From NCBI GenBank assembly GCA_020047815.1, contig JAIFNG010000002.1, positions 1 through 51,827 on the forward strand: a DNA stretch of 51,827 bases. Reading direction: 5' to 3'. The translations under genes and the position numbers were made by a program. The stretch is from Anaerolinea sp. Its GTDB lineage: Bacteria > Chloroflexota > Anaerolineae > Anaerolineales > Villigracilaceae. This document shows, in pieces, positions 1 to 8,612 of the stretch. Numbering within the stretch: position 1 is the stretch's first letter; every line of letters starts with the position of its first letter. Under the pieces are notes generated by a model. It was not told the DNA's origin. It was given only the letters and a program-made list of their open reading frames with translations, and did not search any database.

Positions 1-8
1 AGGTCAAG

Positions 9-1067
9 ATGAAATTAGGAATTATAGGATTACCCCAGTCAGGAAAAACCACCATTTATAACGCGCTGACACGCGGCAACACGCCCACCACAGCCAGCGC
101 AGGACGCATCGAGGTTCACACCGCCGTTGTAGACGTACCAGACCCGCGGGTCACAAAACTTTCGGGCATGTTCAAGCCGAAGAAGACGATCTATACCAAA
201 GTCACCTACGCGGATATTGCGGGGCTGGAATCTGGTTCTGCAAAGAGCGGCATTTCCGGTCAACTGCTGAACCAACTTAATCAAATGGAGGGATTGATCC
301 TGGTCGTGCGCGGTTTTGCAGATGAAAATGTCATGCACCCCAGTGGAAGTGTTGATCCCCTGCGGGACGTGAACAGCATGTTAACTGAATTGCTGTTGAA
401 TGACCTGATCGCTGTCGAAAGAAAACTGGAGAAGTTGATCGAGGAGCGCAAAAAAGGCGGTACCGATAAAACGATCAACGCGCGCCAGACTGAGTTGTTC
501 GAAAAAATGAACAAGACCCTTTCGGACAACATACCCCTGCGTGCCATGGAATTCACAAGCGAGGAACAAAAGGAATTATCCAGTTTTGGTTTGCTGACCC
601 GCAAACCCATCCTGACTGTATTCAACATGGGCGAGGGACAGTCCGCACCCGAAGCCAGCCTTGACCACCCCAGTGTGGCGCTGATGGGAAAACTCGAAAT
701 GGAAATTGCCCAACTCAGTCCCGAGGATGCCGCTGTTTTCATGGAGGAATACGGCATTAAGGAACTGAGCTTAAACCGCATGATCAACCTCTCTTACGAC
801 CTGCTCCAGGTGCAAACCTTCTTCACTGTCGGTGAAGATGAAGTACGCGCATGGACAACCCGGCGCGGGGCAACAGCCCAGGAATCTGCTGGAGAGATCC
901 ACACCGACCTGTCACGTGGATTCGTCCGCGCGGAAGTTGTATCCTACGACGACCTGACCACACTCGGCTCGATGAACGAGGCAAAGGCAAAAGGCAAACT
1001 CAGGCTCGAAGGCAAGGAGTATCTTGTCAAGGACGGCGACATCGTCCATATCCGTTCCAGCCTGTAA
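9..1067 (+). CDS. ychF: YchF-family ATPase (Obg-like P-loop NTPase)
   Basis: A 352-residue cytosolic P-loop NTPase. The Walker A motif GLPQSGKTT lies at residues 7-15, the G3 motif DIAGL follows near residue 70, and NMGE near residue 208 stands where GTPases have NKxD; NxxE at that place is the hallmark of YchF/OLA1 proteins, which prefer ATP. The C-terminal part ending in KEYLVKDGDIVHIR is the TGS-like (ubiquitin-fold) domain. Length is normal for the family (about 360). YchF binds ribosomes and is linked to stress responses, with a poorly defined cellular role. The canonical NVGKST loop is changed to QSGKTT. The start follows a weak purine-rich site at the very edge of the window. Confidence 0.9.
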   Translation: MKLGIIGLPQSGKTTIYNALTRGNTPTTASAGRIEVHTAVVDVPDPRVTKLSGMFKPKKTIYTKVTYADIAGLESGSAKSGISGQLLNQLNQMEGLILVVRGFADENVMHPSGSVDPLRDVNSMLTELLLNDLIAVERKLEKLIEERKKGGTDKTINARQTELFEKMNKTLSDNIPLRAMEFTSEEQKELSSFGLLTRKPILTVFNMGEGQSAPEASLDHPSVALMGKLEMEIAQLSPEDAAVFMEEYGIKELSLNRMINLSYDLLQVQTFFTVGEDEVRAWTTRRGATAQESAGEIHTDLSRGFVRAEVVSYDDLTTLGSMNEAKAKGKLRLEGKEYLVKDGDIVHIRSSL

Positions 1068-1071
1068 AAAG

Positions 1072-1141
1072 TTGCCTTACTCCTCCAATTTCCATATAAT
1101 ATGGTTGCGGGTCATCCCTGATCCCGCAACCATATTTTGTT
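1072..1141 (+). promoter_or_regulatory. Promoter overlapping a 13-bp hairpin ahead of the lipoprotein gene
   Basis: TTGCCT at 1072-1077 and TATAAT at 1095-1100 are separated by 17 nt, a good sigma-70-type promoter. The -10 box runs into a perfect 13-bp inverted repeat (1099-1111 with 1123-1135, loop 11 nt) followed by TTTGTT. The hairpin could end ychF transcription, and transcripts started here would begin inside its left arm. An AGGAGG ribosome site (1142-1147) follows at once. Confidence 0.55.
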
Positions 1142-1152
1142 AGGAGGACACC

Positions 1153-2121
1153 ATGTTGATGAGACCCGGCAAGCGGGGGACTGTGCTGTTTTTATTGTTC
1201 GTTGTCCTATTTGCCCTGGCATGTACCCTGCCGGCAACATCCACCCCAAACAATCCCCCCGTTGTAGATGCGACAAAAGTAGCGCTCGAAATTCAGGCGA
1301 CCAACATGGTTTTGCAATTGACACAGGCTGCCATGAACGCACAACAACCGGCAGCCCAGCCGACATCCCCGCCTCCCCAACCCACAGTAGAGGTGCCAAC
1401 AGAGGCCCCACCTCAAATTCAGCCGACCCCCACAGCAGACATCGAAGCGCTTATTCGCTCTGCCAGGGTGCTGGTCTACGAAAATACGGACGAATACGGC
1501 ATCGGCATGTGGATCCAGGATACGCTTGACATGATGGGAATCAAGTATACCCAGACTGGTTCGTACAGCGGACATTTCATGGAGTATCTGAACTCGGGCA
1601 CAAAATATGACCTGATCATTGTCGGGGCAGAGGCGAAGGATAGAATTTCAGGCGAGTTTTGGGATGTGATCAATACCCGCCTGTCGCGCGACAAAGCCGC
1701 CCTGATCGCCGAAATTTGGTATCTGGACACTGAAGCAAACGGACCGATCAGCAAGATATTGGGCGGGTGCGGTATTCGGTATCGCAAGGATTACAACCTG
1801 GCTGATTCGATCTACTGGTGGGACCCCACACACCCCGTTTTCAATGAACCCAATACAGTGCTTCCGCTCCTGCACTATAACCGCTATTGGGCGAACCAGA
1901 CTGGCGACCAGATCCGGCTTGGCGGTTCGGGTGATGCGACCATGCTGGCTGGGCTTACGGCAAAGCGCGGCGAGGAGGGTGTACTTGCCACCTGTTACGA
2001 TGGACGGGTGATCATCCAGACCTTTTCCGACCATGATTACAATCAGTCGGATATTCTCCCGCTGTGGGAAAACTATATCCATTACACGTTGAAAAATCAC
2101 TTTCTGGCTTTGCAGCAGTAG
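1153..2121 (+). CDS. Secreted lipoprotein, possible ThuA/amidotransferase-like fold
   Basis: A 322-residue protein with a lipoprotein signal peptide: basic N-terminus, hydrophobic core, and a lipobox ending LFALAC with the modified cysteine at residue 24. A long Pro/Thr/Gln-rich linker (about residues 26-95) leads to a globular domain. That domain starts ARVLVYEN and contains DLIIVGAEA and a second strand/loop unit with GGCGIRYR; the alternation looks like a class I glutamine-amidotransferase or ThuA-type fold, but I see no clear catalytic triad. It is most likely anchored outside the membrane. The ATG at 1153 is fixed by the AGGAGG site five bases upstream. Specific function unknown. Confidence 0.75.
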   Translation: MLMRPGKRGTVLFLLFVVLFALACTLPATSTPNNPPVVDATKVALEIQATNMVLQLTQAAMNAQQPAAQPTSPPPQPTVEVPTEAPPQIQPTPTADIEALIRSARVLVYENTDEYGIGMWIQDTLDMMGIKYTQTGSYSGHFMEYLNSGTKYDLIIVGAEAKDRISGEFWDVINTRLSRDKAALIAEIWYLDTEANGPISKILGGCGIRYRKDYNLADSIYWWDPTHPVFNEPNTVLPLLHYNRYWANQTGDQIRLGGSGDATMLAGLTAKRGEEGVLATCYDGRVIIQTFSDHDYNQSDILPLWENYIHYTLKNHFLALQQ

Positions 2122-2163
2122 CCCGCCCTGCAATGCAAAGGGCTCAAAGTACTGCAAAAGAAG

Positions 2164-2224
2164 TTCAAAAGTAAACAGGCATGACGTATAATTCATGAGG
2201 ATGCAGACTGCATCCTCATGAATT
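2164..2224 (+). promoter_or_regulatory. Promoter with 16-bp perfect hairpin before pepF
   Basis: TTCAAA (2164-2169), 17 nt, then TATAAT (2187-2192). The -10 box overlaps a 16-bp perfect inverted repeat (2190-2205 with 2209-2224, loop GAC). The ribosome site GGAG at 2230-2233 comes 5 nt after the hairpin. The stem may terminate the preceding lipoprotein transcript, and it would also form the 5' end of the pepF mRNA. Confidence 0.5.
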
Positions 2225-2239
2225 ATTTTGGAGAAAACA

Positions 2240-4000
2240 ATGCCCTTTACCCAAACCAAATGGAGCCTGGCTGCGCTTTACCCCGGATACGAAAGCGCCG
2301 AACTGCAAAACGCATTCGACATGATCGAAGAGCAAGTTACGTCATTCGAAGGCGTGCGCAATAAGTTAAATCCCGATATTTCAAGTGAACAATTTTTACA
2401 AATTGTCTGCGCCAGTGAAGAGACCATGCGCGTGGCAAACAAGTTATATTCCTTTGCGGGCTTGTCTTTCACAGCAGACACACAGGATCAAATTGCGCAG
2501 ACCCTGCAAACCCGTGCCCAGCAATTTTTGGCAGGGATCGAAAACCGCACACTGTTCTTCAGCCTGTGGTGGAAGGAACTGGACGAAGTCAACGCCAAAC
2601 GGCTGATGGACGCCGCGGGTGATTATCGCTACTACCTCGAAACGTTGCGGTTGTTCAAGCCGCATACCTTGACCGAAGCAGAGGAAAAGATCGTCAACAT
2701 TAAAAATGTAACCGGCTCGACGGCGTTGGTCAACCTGTTTGATGCCATCACCAACCGCTACTCCTTCAAGATGCGTGTGGATGGAAAGACGCAGGAAATG
2801 ACAGCCGGTGAATTGCAATCCTTCCGTTACAGCACAGACCCCAAAATGCGCGCAAAGAGTTACCAGGAACAGTTCCGCGTGTATGGCAGCGACGGCGTGA
2901 TCCTTGGGCAAATGTACCAGACCCGTGTGCGCGACTGGCAAAATGAGAACATTGACCTGCGGAAATTCAGCAGTCCGATTGCAGCGCGGAATTTGACAAA
3001 TGACATCCCCGACGAAGCCGTGGATGCGTTGTTGAGCACAGCGCGCAAAAACACATCCATCTTCCAGCGTTATTTCAAACTCAAAGCCAAACATGTCGGC
3101 ATGAAAAAGTTACGGCGCTATGATATTTATGCCCCCGTGGCTCGTTCAAAGAAAACCTATGAATTCGATACTGCCGCCAACATGGTGCTGGATTCCTTTG
3201 CTGCGTTCGACCCCAAAGTAGCGGCCCTCGCAAAACGCGTCTTCGATGAGGACCGGCTCGACAGCGAAGTCCGCAAAGGCAAGCGTGGCGGCGCGTTTTG
3301 CTGGTCTGTCCTGCCTGAGATGACTCCCTGGGTGTTGATCAACTACCAGGGCACGGCGCGCGAAGTGGCAACACTGGCGCACGAGCTGGGCCACGCCATC
3401 CATTCGATGCTGGCGGCGCATCACAACACTTTCACGTTCCAGGCGTCGCTTCCACTGGCAGAGACTGCCTCCACCTTTGCCGAGATGATGTTAATTGACA
3501 AAATGCTGACCGAAGAGCAGGACGAATCCGTGCGGCGTGACATCCTCTTCAAACAAATGGACGACGCCTACGCCACCATCATGCGTCAATCGTATTTTGC
3601 ATTGTTTGAGAAGCAGGCACACGACATGGTCCAGAAGAACGCCTCGGTCGATGAACTGTGCGCCGCATATATGGAAAACCTGAAGGAACAGTTCGGTGAT
3701 TCGATCGACCTGAGCGATGATTTCAAATGGGAATGGGTTGGCATTCCGCATATTTATCACACCCCTTTCTATGTATACGCGTACGCCTTTGGTCAACTGC
3801 TTGTGCTTTCGCTTTACCAACAATTCAAGGCGGAGGGAGAGTCCTTCAAACCGAAATACCTGAAAATCCTTTCGGCAGGCGGCTCTGAAGCGCCCGAAAA
3901 AGTACTGGCCGAAGCGGGCGTGAATATCCGCTCGGCAAAGTTCTGGCAGGGCGGATTCGATGTGCTGGAGAAGTTGGTCAGCACGCTGGAGAAGTTGTAA
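2240..4000 (+). CDS. pepF: Oligoendopeptidase F (M3 family zinc metallopeptidase)
   Basis: A 586-residue cytosolic zinc peptidase that cuts oligopeptides. The zinc-binding HELGH motif is at residues 381-385, and the third ligand is Glu408 in ETASTFAEMM, the M3B arrangement. The C-terminal helix with FYVYAYAFGQLLVLSLY is also typical of the M3B family. Length matches PepF (about 600). A TTG at 2228 would add four residues, but it overlaps the GGAG ribosome site at 2230-2233, so the ATG at 2240 is preferred. It is the only gene between its own promoter and a candidate terminator at 4006. Confidence 0.93.
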   Translation: MPFTQTKWSLAALYPGYESAELQNAFDMIEEQVTSFEGVRNKLNPDISSEQFLQIVCASEETMRVANKLYSFAGLSFTADTQDQIAQTLQTRAQQFLAGIENRTLFFSLWWKELDEVNAKRLMDAAGDYRYYLETLRLFKPHTLTEAEEKIVNIKNVTGSTALVNLFDAITNRYSFKMRVDGKTQEMTAGELQSFRYSTDPKMRAKSYQEQFRVYGSDGVILGQMYQTRVRDWQNENIDLRKFSSPIAARNLTNDIPDEAVDALLSTARKNTSIFQRYFKLKAKHVGMKKLRRYDIYAPVARSKKTYEFDTAANMVLDSFAAFDPKVAALAKRVFDEDRLDSEVRKGKRGGAFCWSVLPEMTPWVLINYQGTAREVATLAHELGHAIHSMLAAHHNTFTFQASLPLAETASTFAEMMLIDKMLTEEQDESVRRDILFKQMDDAYATIMRQSYFALFEKQAHDMVQKNASVDELCAAYMENLKEQFGDSIDLSDDFKWEWVGIPHIYHTPFYVYAYAFGQLLVLSLYQQFKAEGESFKPKYLKILSAGGSEAPEKVLAEAGVNIRSAKFWQGGFDVLEKLVSTLEKL

Positions 4001-4005
4001 ATCTC

Positions 4006-4042
4006 AGGCCTGCGGGTTGATAAAACGAAGGCCTTTTTATCA
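4006..4042 (+). terminator. Candidate terminator of pepF
   Basis: AGGCCT at 4006-4011 can pair with AGGCCT at 4029-4034, which is followed by a T run (4035-4038). An alternative stem pairs TTGATAAAA (4017-4025) with TTTTATCAA (4034-4042). Both cannot form together. Confidence 0.45.
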
Positions 4043-4096
4043 ATCAGCAGTATAATATTTTTGGATATAAAACAATACAGTAAAGGAGAGGTTCAC

Positions 4097-4315
4097 ATGC
4101 GAAAAATGTTCGGTTTTCTAATTGGCATTTTGGTCGGCGCGCTGGTTGGTTCCACCGTGGCACTGCTTCTGGCACCCGAATCAGGCACCCAGTTGCGCGG
4201 AGAATTGCGTGAGCGCGGACAGGGCTTCATAAAAGAGATCAGCCACGCAGCTGATACACGCCGCATCGAATTACGCGGACGGCTGGAAACTTTGCGCGCG
4301 CCAAAGGCGGGTTAA
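4097..4315 (+). CDS. YtxH-domain small membrane protein
   Basis: A 72-residue protein with one N-terminal transmembrane helix rich in glycine (GFLIGILVGALVGSTVALLL), followed by APESGTQLR and a charged helical tail. The pattern hydrophobic helix, then APxSGxxxR, is characteristic of the YtxH family, small stress-associated envelope proteins of unknown mechanism. The ATG at 4097 is chosen because AGGAGAG stands 7 nt before it; an upstream TTG at 4061 lacks such a site. A TATAAT at 4051-4056 may be its -10 box, but no good -35 was found. It converges with the glycosyltransferase gene. Confidence 0.8.
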   Translation: MRKMFGFLIGILVGALVGSTVALLLAPESGTQLRGELRERGQGFIKEISHAADTRRIELRGRLETLRAPKAG

Positions 4316-4322
4316 TAAATAA

Positions 4323-5507
4323 TCAGGAATTTGGAGACAGGGATCTGTAAAACTCCCCTACTAATTCCATATTGTGTTGATACTCTGCCCTCGCAGAAAT
4401 AATTTTCGAATTGAGACCTGCTGCCTCGCGCCGCAGGTCTTCTCTTTCCAGCGCGATCAAAATTGCATCGGCAATGGCTTGAGGATTGCCTGGATCGACC
4501 AGCAGGCCATTTTGGGCGTGCGTGATCCATTCACGGATAGACTCGAGATCGCCTGCCACGGGGAAACAACCGCATGCCATGCCTTCGAGCAGGGAATTCG
4601 GCGTGCCGTCATGAATGCTTGGTGAAACCACAACCTGCGCTGCACGAAATACCTCCCCCATTTCAGCGTGCGAAAGCGGGGGATTTAATTGAACGGCATG
4701 TTCGATCTGCAGTTCTTTTATCCATTGCAGCGCCCTTGCCTCACCCTGCATCGAGGAGCAGACAAAACGCGCATCACTCCGTTTTTCCAACACCAGTGGA
4801 ATGGACTTAAAGAAAGCTTCATTTTTTACATAAGTCCGGAAGCCACGTGGATTTATCACAACAGGGTATGTCACAGGCTCGGCAGGGGGATAAAAAATAT
4901 CACTGCGGATACCGCCGTTGCCCGGGGTGACCAAAGTAGACTGCTCTTTGCCCAGCCCCCAGGTCTGTGCAAGGCGAATATCACGCTCGCAATCAGCATG
5001 CAGGGCATGAACAGCTTCCATGGTCTTGCGCGTGTAATGGCTCATCAGCGGGGTGGATGGCGCGTACAGGGTAAGGTCATTACCCCAAATTGAAACAAGA
5101 AATCGAGCCTTGACTTCATTCCTGGCCTTGCGCGTCATCCCATTCAGTGCGGATGTGGTCAACATGCCTTCATACGGAATCCGCATGGCGTGAACAATAT
5201 CGGGCTGGACTTCCTGAATGAACTTGCGCAACTTCCGTGCCGAGCCAGGGATGGTGAGGGGGCCGATCCACTGCCTGATAAGTGTCAGTATCCGCCCCGT
5301 GACCCGGGAGGAACCTTTGCCGGGGCGCGAATCCTGCCTCTTAACCGCACTAAAAGCCACAGGCGTAAATTCAAGCCGTTTAAGGGGAAAATCCACCTCA
5401 CATGCAAAGGTGGATGCCAGATACACCTCATCACCTCGCTCTGCGAAGTAACGAAACCAATTTTTTGAAATGGGGGAACGACCATCAGCGACAAAGAGAA
5501 TTTTCAT
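4323..5507 (-). CDS. Glycosyltransferase, GT-B fold (family 4-like)
   Basis: A 394-residue predicted glycosyltransferase. The N-terminal half has ILFVADGRSPISKNW and VQPDIVHAMRIPYEG, typical of the acceptor Rossmann domain. The C-terminal half has SPSIHDGTPNSLLEGMACG followed by FPVAGDL, which is the sugar-nucleotide-binding E-x7-E region of GT4 enzymes. It probably transfers a sugar from an activated donor to a lipid or polysaccharide at the cytosolic membrane face; donor and acceptor are unknown. The ATG at 5507 is preferred over a TTG at 5519 because that TTG lies on the -10 hexamer. No ribosome site precedes it. UDP-glucose dehydrogenase lies 0.6 kb away, divergently oriented. Confidence 0.82.
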   Translation of the reverse strand: MKILFVADGRSPISKNWFRYFAERGDEVYLASTFACEVDFPLKRLEFTPVAFSAVKRQDSRPGKGSSRVTGRILTLIRQWIGPLTIPGSARKLRKFIQEVQPDIVHAMRIPYEGMLTTSALNGMTRKARNEVKARFLVSIWGNDLTLYAPSTPLMSHYTRKTMEAVHALHADCERDIRLAQTWGLGKEQSTLVTPGNGGIRSDIFYPPAEPVTYPVVINPRGFRTYVKNEAFFKSIPLVLEKRSDARFVCSSMQGEARALQWIKELQIEHAVQLNPPLSHAEMGEVFRAAQVVVSPSIHDGTPNSLLEGMACGCFPVAGDLESIREWITHAQNGLLVDPGNPQAIADAILIALEREDLRREAAGLNSKIISARAEYQHNMELVGEFYRSLSPNS

Positions 5508-5518
5508 AAGTTTTTTCA

Positions 5519-5524
5519 ATTATA
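5519..5524 (-). promoter_or_regulatory. -10 element of the glycosyltransferase gene
   Basis: TATAAT on the minus strand, 11 nt before the ATG at 5507. The transcript would have only a few untranslated bases and there is no ribosome site. No good -35 is visible. It sits back to back with the response regulator promoter. Confidence 0.4.
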
Positions 5525-5528
5525 CTCA

Positions 5529-5557
5529 TTGCCTGTAAACGTGAGACGTAGTATATT
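5529..5557 (+). promoter_or_regulatory. Leaderless promoter of the response regulator
   Basis: TTGCCT (5529-5534), 17 nt, TATATT (5552-5557). Only six bases (5558-5563) separate the -10 box from the ATG at 5564, so transcription should start at or next to the start codon. There is no Shine-Dalgarno sequence. Confidence 0.65.
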
Positions 5558-5563
5558 AGCGGC

Positions 5564-5938
5564 ATGAGCAAAGGACGCATACTCGTTGTCGAAGACAATA
5601 TCGACACGTACAAACTTTTGCATTTCATCCTGGAGAAAAACGGGTTCGAGACTTTTCTGGCGATGAATGGACGTGATGGTGTCACAGCTGCAAAAAAACA
5701 AAAGCCAGACCTGATCATCATGGATATGTCCATGCCCGTCATGGATGGGTGGACGGCAACCTCCCTGATCAGAAAAGATGAGCAGGTTGGCGTCACACCG
5801 CTGATCGCCCTGACAGCGCACGCCCTGCCCAGCGACCGCCAACGCGCCATGGATGCTGGCTGCAATGAATATATCATCAAGCCCATGGACCTGGGCGATG
5901 TTGTAGAAGCTGTGCAATACTGGGTAAACAGGCATTAA
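5564..5938 (+). CDS. Single-domain response regulator (REC only)
   Basis: A 124-residue CheY/DivK-like receiver domain with no output domain. The acidic pocket is VVEDN near the N-terminus, the phospho-acceptor aspartate is in LIIMDMSMPVMDG (about residue 51), the conserved Thr/Ser is in IALTAHAL, and the conserved lysine is in YIIKPMD. It would be phosphorylated by a histidine kinase, perhaps an unlinked hybrid, and act by protein-protein contact. No kinase gene is nearby. The start is set by the strong promoter whose -10 box is six bases upstream, so the mRNA is probably leaderless. Confidence 0.9.
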   Translation: MSKGRILVVEDNIDTYKLLHFILEKNGFETFLAMNGRDGVTAAKKQKPDLIIMDMSMPVMDGWTATSLIRKDEQVGVTPLIALTAHALPSDRQRAMDAGCNEYIIKPMDLGDVVEAVQYWVNRH

Positions 5939-6070
5939 TTCACTGTGTTTGACAAGAGGATGGATCATTCTGCTGGCCGGGTTACGCCAGGTTTGAACCA
6001 CGCTCGCAGTCTGCGGAATGTTACCAAATAGAATGAATCCCAAAAATAACTTGTTTAAAGAGGAATAAAT

Positions 6071-7369
6071 ATGAAACGAATTTGTGTGGTCGGTGTGGGA
6101 TACGTCGGACTGGTTACTGCTGCGTGTTTTGCCGATCTCGGCAATCGCGTATCTGCACTGGATGTAAGTGAACAGCGGGTGGAAAATCTCAAAAAGGGCA
6201 TCATGCCCATTTACGAACCCGGGCTTGACGAACTGGTAAAACGCAACGTCAACAGCGGACGCATCAAGTTCACAACATCCTATAAGGAAGCATTGGAGGA
6301 TGCCGAATATGCCTTCATCGCCGTTGGAACCCCCTCGGGCGAAAGCGGTGAAGCCGACCTGCAATACGTGGAAGCCGCCGCAAAATCCATAGCAAAGAAT
6401 ATGAACGGCGCGCTCATTATCATCAATAAATCCACCGTGCCGATCGGGACCGGGGACTGGGTGGCAGACATTGTGAAGGGTGCCCAGCCCAAACAAGTGG
6501 ATTTTTCAGTTGTATCCTGCCCTGAATTTTTGCGGGAAGGTTCAGCCATCGCCGACTTCATGAATCCGCACCGCACGGTGATCGGCTCACTGGACAAGGA
6601 TGCCGCAAACAAGGTGGCACACCTGCACCTGCCCCTGCGCGCGCCGATCGTGATCACTGATCTACGTACTGCGGAAATGATCAAGTATGCCAGCAATGCC
6701 TTCCTCGCCACAAAGATCTCATTCATGAACGAACTGGCCGACCTGTGTGAACTGGTGGGCGCGGATGTGAAGGAAGTTGCGGCAGGCATGGGCTACGATG
6801 CTCGTATTGGGCGTCACTTTTTGGATGCAGGGCTTGGCTGGGGCGGCTCCTGCTTTCCAAAGGATGTGGAAGCGCTGGCTTTTATGGCAAAGGAAAAAGG
6901 GCTTAATCCACGCATATTAAACGATGTGATGGAAGTAAACAATGAGCGCCGCATAACCGCAGTAACCCATGTGAAAAAAATGCTGGGCGGCAACTTAAAA
7001 GGTAAAACCGTCGGGCTGCTTGGACTGGCCTTCAAGCCAAACACTGATGATATGCGCTATGCGCCGTCCATTGATATTACCGAGGCGCTGGTGCAAGCGG
7101 GTGTGAACGTGCGTGTCTATGATCCGGTTGCCATGGAAGTTGCCCGGCCGCTTTTGCCCGCCAACGTAAAGATGTTCCATGACGCATACGAACTGGCGGC
7201 AGACTGCGATGCCTTGATGGTCATTACGGAATGGAACGAGTTCAAGCAGCTTGACCTTGAGAAAGTAAAAAGCCTGCTCAAGTCACCCATCATCTATGAC
7301 GGGCGCAACATTTATGATCCAAAGGTGATGAAGGAAATGGGCTTCACTTATCGTGCGGTGGGAAGGTAA
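6071..7369 (+). CDS. UDP-glucose 6-dehydrogenase
   Basis: A 432-residue cytosolic enzyme that oxidises UDP-glucose to UDP-glucuronate with two NAD+, giving a precursor for acidic polysaccharides. The N-terminal Rossmann motif is [17 protein letters not shown], the central helix contains [21 protein letters not shown], and the catalytic cysteine is Cys261 in GGSCFPKD. The C-terminal domain has [17 protein letters not shown]. Length and motifs fit the UGD/TuaD family; GDP-mannose dehydrogenase is a relative but the length and KPNTDD motif favour UGD. The ribosome site AGAGGAA precedes the ATG. The methyltransferase downstream may be cotranscribed. Confidence 0.92.
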   Translation: MKRICVVGVGYVGLVTAACFADLGNRVSALDVSEQRVENLKKGIMPIYEPGLDELVKRNVNSGRIKFTTSYKEALEDAEYAFIAVGTPSGESGEADLQYVEAAAKSIAKNMNGALIIINKSTVPIGTGDWVADIVKGAQPKQVDFSVVSCPEFLREGSAIADFMNPHRTVIGSLDKDAANKVAHLHLPLRAPIVITDLRTAEMIKYASNAFLATKISFMNELADLCELVGADVKEVAAGMGYDARIGRHFLDAGLGWGGSCFPKDVEALAFMAKEKGLNPRILNDVMEVNNERRITAVTHVKKMLGGNLKGKTVGLLGLAFKPNTDDMRYAPSIDITEALVQAGVNVRVYDPVAMEVARPLLPANVKMFHDAYELAADCDALMVITEWNEFKQLDLEKVKSLLKSPIIYDGRNIYDPKVMKEMGFTYRAVGR

Positions 7370-7380
7370 ACAGACAATCG

Positions 7381-7425
7381 ATTTTATCGCCAGTCAAACA
7401 GCCGGCCTGCGACTGGCGATAAAAT
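7381..7425. repeat. 15-bp perfect inverted repeat between genes
   Basis: 7381-7395 pairs perfectly with 7411-7425, leaving a 15-nt loop. No T run follows on either strand, so it does not look like a standard terminator. It sits 28 nt before the methyltransferase start and may be an mRNA processing or stability element. Confidence 0.6.
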
Positions 7426-7452
7426 GAACCCTAAGGAAAGACCATTCAACAA

Positions 7453-8352
7453 ATGACCACTCCCCCCGTTTGTAATTACGAAGGCTCCGATTACCAGACC
7501 TCCTTTTGGGAGCAGGGTGGGCGCGAATATGAAGACCGCGCCGAAGCAATTGCCCTGCGAAGAATGCTCCCAAAAAGTGGAAAACTAATGCTTGAACTTG
7601 GCGCAGGAGCGGGACGAAACACGCCGCGTTATGTAGGGTTTGAAAAAATTGTCGTGTTGGATTATTCCGCCACCCAGTTGGCGCAAGCGCAGCAAAAATT
7701 GGGACGCACTGAAAAATTTATTTATGTGGCGGCTGATATTTACCGCCTCCCCTTCCGTGACCGTCAATTCGACGCCGCCACAATGATCCGTGCCCTGCAT
7801 CACATGTCAGATGCACCCAGGGCATTAAGCCAGATCCAAAACGTTTTACAACCGGGCGCGATCTTCATCCTTGAGTTTGCCAACAAACTTAATTTCAAAT
7901 CCATTTTGCGTTACTGGTTCGGCAGGCAGGATTGGAATCCGTTCAGTCTGGAACCTGTGGAATTTGTCAAATTGAACTTCGACTTTCACCCGCGATCAAT
8001 TCGCAACTGGTTGGGGGAGTTGGACTTCTCGATCGAAAGAACCCTCACCGTCTCCCACTTCCGTCTTGGAGTTTTGAAACGCCTGATCCCTGCCAGCCTG
8101 CTGGCGGCGTTGGATGGTTTGTTCCAGCCGACAGGGGCGCTCTGGCAGTTCACCCCCAGCGTATTTATGAAAGCGCGCAGGAATGGAACAAGTGCAGATC
8201 GCACCCCGGTGAGCGTAATTGACCTGTTCAAATGTCCCGACTGCGGATGTGGGAATTTGGAGGAGAAGAATGAACATCTGCTCTGCCCAAACTGTCATGC
8301 ACGCTGGGCAGTGGCTGATGGCATTTACGACTTCCGAGAAAAAATGAAATAA
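7453..8352 (+). CDS. SAM-dependent methyltransferase with C-terminal zinc ribbon
   Basis: A 299-residue class I methyltransferase. Motif I is MLELGAGAGRNT (about residues 55-66), an acidic strand end IVVLDYS follows, and the motif resembling post II/III is FDAATMIRALHHMSDAPRAL. Residues about 258-299 form a separate Trm112/UPF0434-like zinc ribbon with CPDCGCG and CPNCHARW. The combination suggests a UbiE-like small-molecule or lipid methyltransferase with a built-in zinc module; the substrate is unknown. AAGGAAAG lies upstream of the ATG with somewhat long spacing. It is preceded by a perfect hairpin and followed by terminator-like stems. Confidence 0.82.
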   Translation: MTTPPVCNYEGSDYQTSFWEQGGREYEDRAEAIALRRMLPKSGKLMLELGAGAGRNTPRYVGFEKIVVLDYSATQLAQAQQKLGRTEKFIYVAADIYRLPFRDRQFDAATMIRALHHMSDAPRALSQIQNVLQPGAIFILEFANKLNFKSILRYWFGRQDWNPFSLEPVEFVKLNFDFHPRSIRNWLGELDFSIERTLTVSHFRLGVLKRLIPASLLAALDGLFQPTGALWQFTPSVFMKARRNGTSADRTPVSVIDLFKCPDCGCGNLEEKNEHLLCPNCHARWAVADGIYDFREKMK

Positions 8353-8356
8353 CATA

Positions 8357-8376
8357 CCAATGCCGTTGGGCATTGG
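8357..8376 (+). repeat. 8-bp hairpin just after the methyltransferase gene
   Basis: CCAATGCC (8357-8364) pairs with GGCATTGG (8369-8376) around a GTTG loop. A GC-rich stretch and a five-T run (about 8394-8400) come about 20 nt later, so it may be part of a compound terminator. Confidence 0.45.
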
Positions 8377-8457
8377 CTCTTGGGTGAGCCCGGCTTTTTC
8401 AACGGGTGCAGAACCATTCACACGGGGGGCATCTCCCCAGGGACAAAATGGACCTTT

Positions 8458-8497
8458 CGAGGTCCCAGGTTTTTTCCACCTGGGACCTCGATTTCTT
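8458..8497 (+). terminator. Terminator, 13-bp stem
   Basis: A perfect 13-bp stem (8458-8470 with 8478-8490, loop TTTTTCC) followed by ATTTCTTT. It is the strongest termination signal in the 249-bp gap between the methyltransferase and the convergent lipoprotein gene. Confidence 0.6.
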
Positions 8498-8585
8498 TAA
8501 GGGAGCTTTCTATTGCTTTACGGCTTGTTCCCCGCCTCTGATCTTGATTGCCGGCTCGCCAGGTTTTCCTTTCAGATCATTCCGC

Positions 8586-8612
8586 AAAAAAAAAAATTGA
8601 CCTACTCGTCAA
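8586..8612 (-). terminator. Weak stem plus 11-T tract ending the lipoprotein gene
   Basis: On the minus strand TTGAC pairs with GTCAA around a six-base loop that contains the TAG stop, directly followed by eleven T residues (A run 8586-8596 on the plus strand). Confidence 0.5.

Noticed and set aside
5949..5977. TTGACA upstream of UDP-glucose dehydrogenase as -35
   Set aside because: No -10-like sequence lies 16-18 nt downstream.
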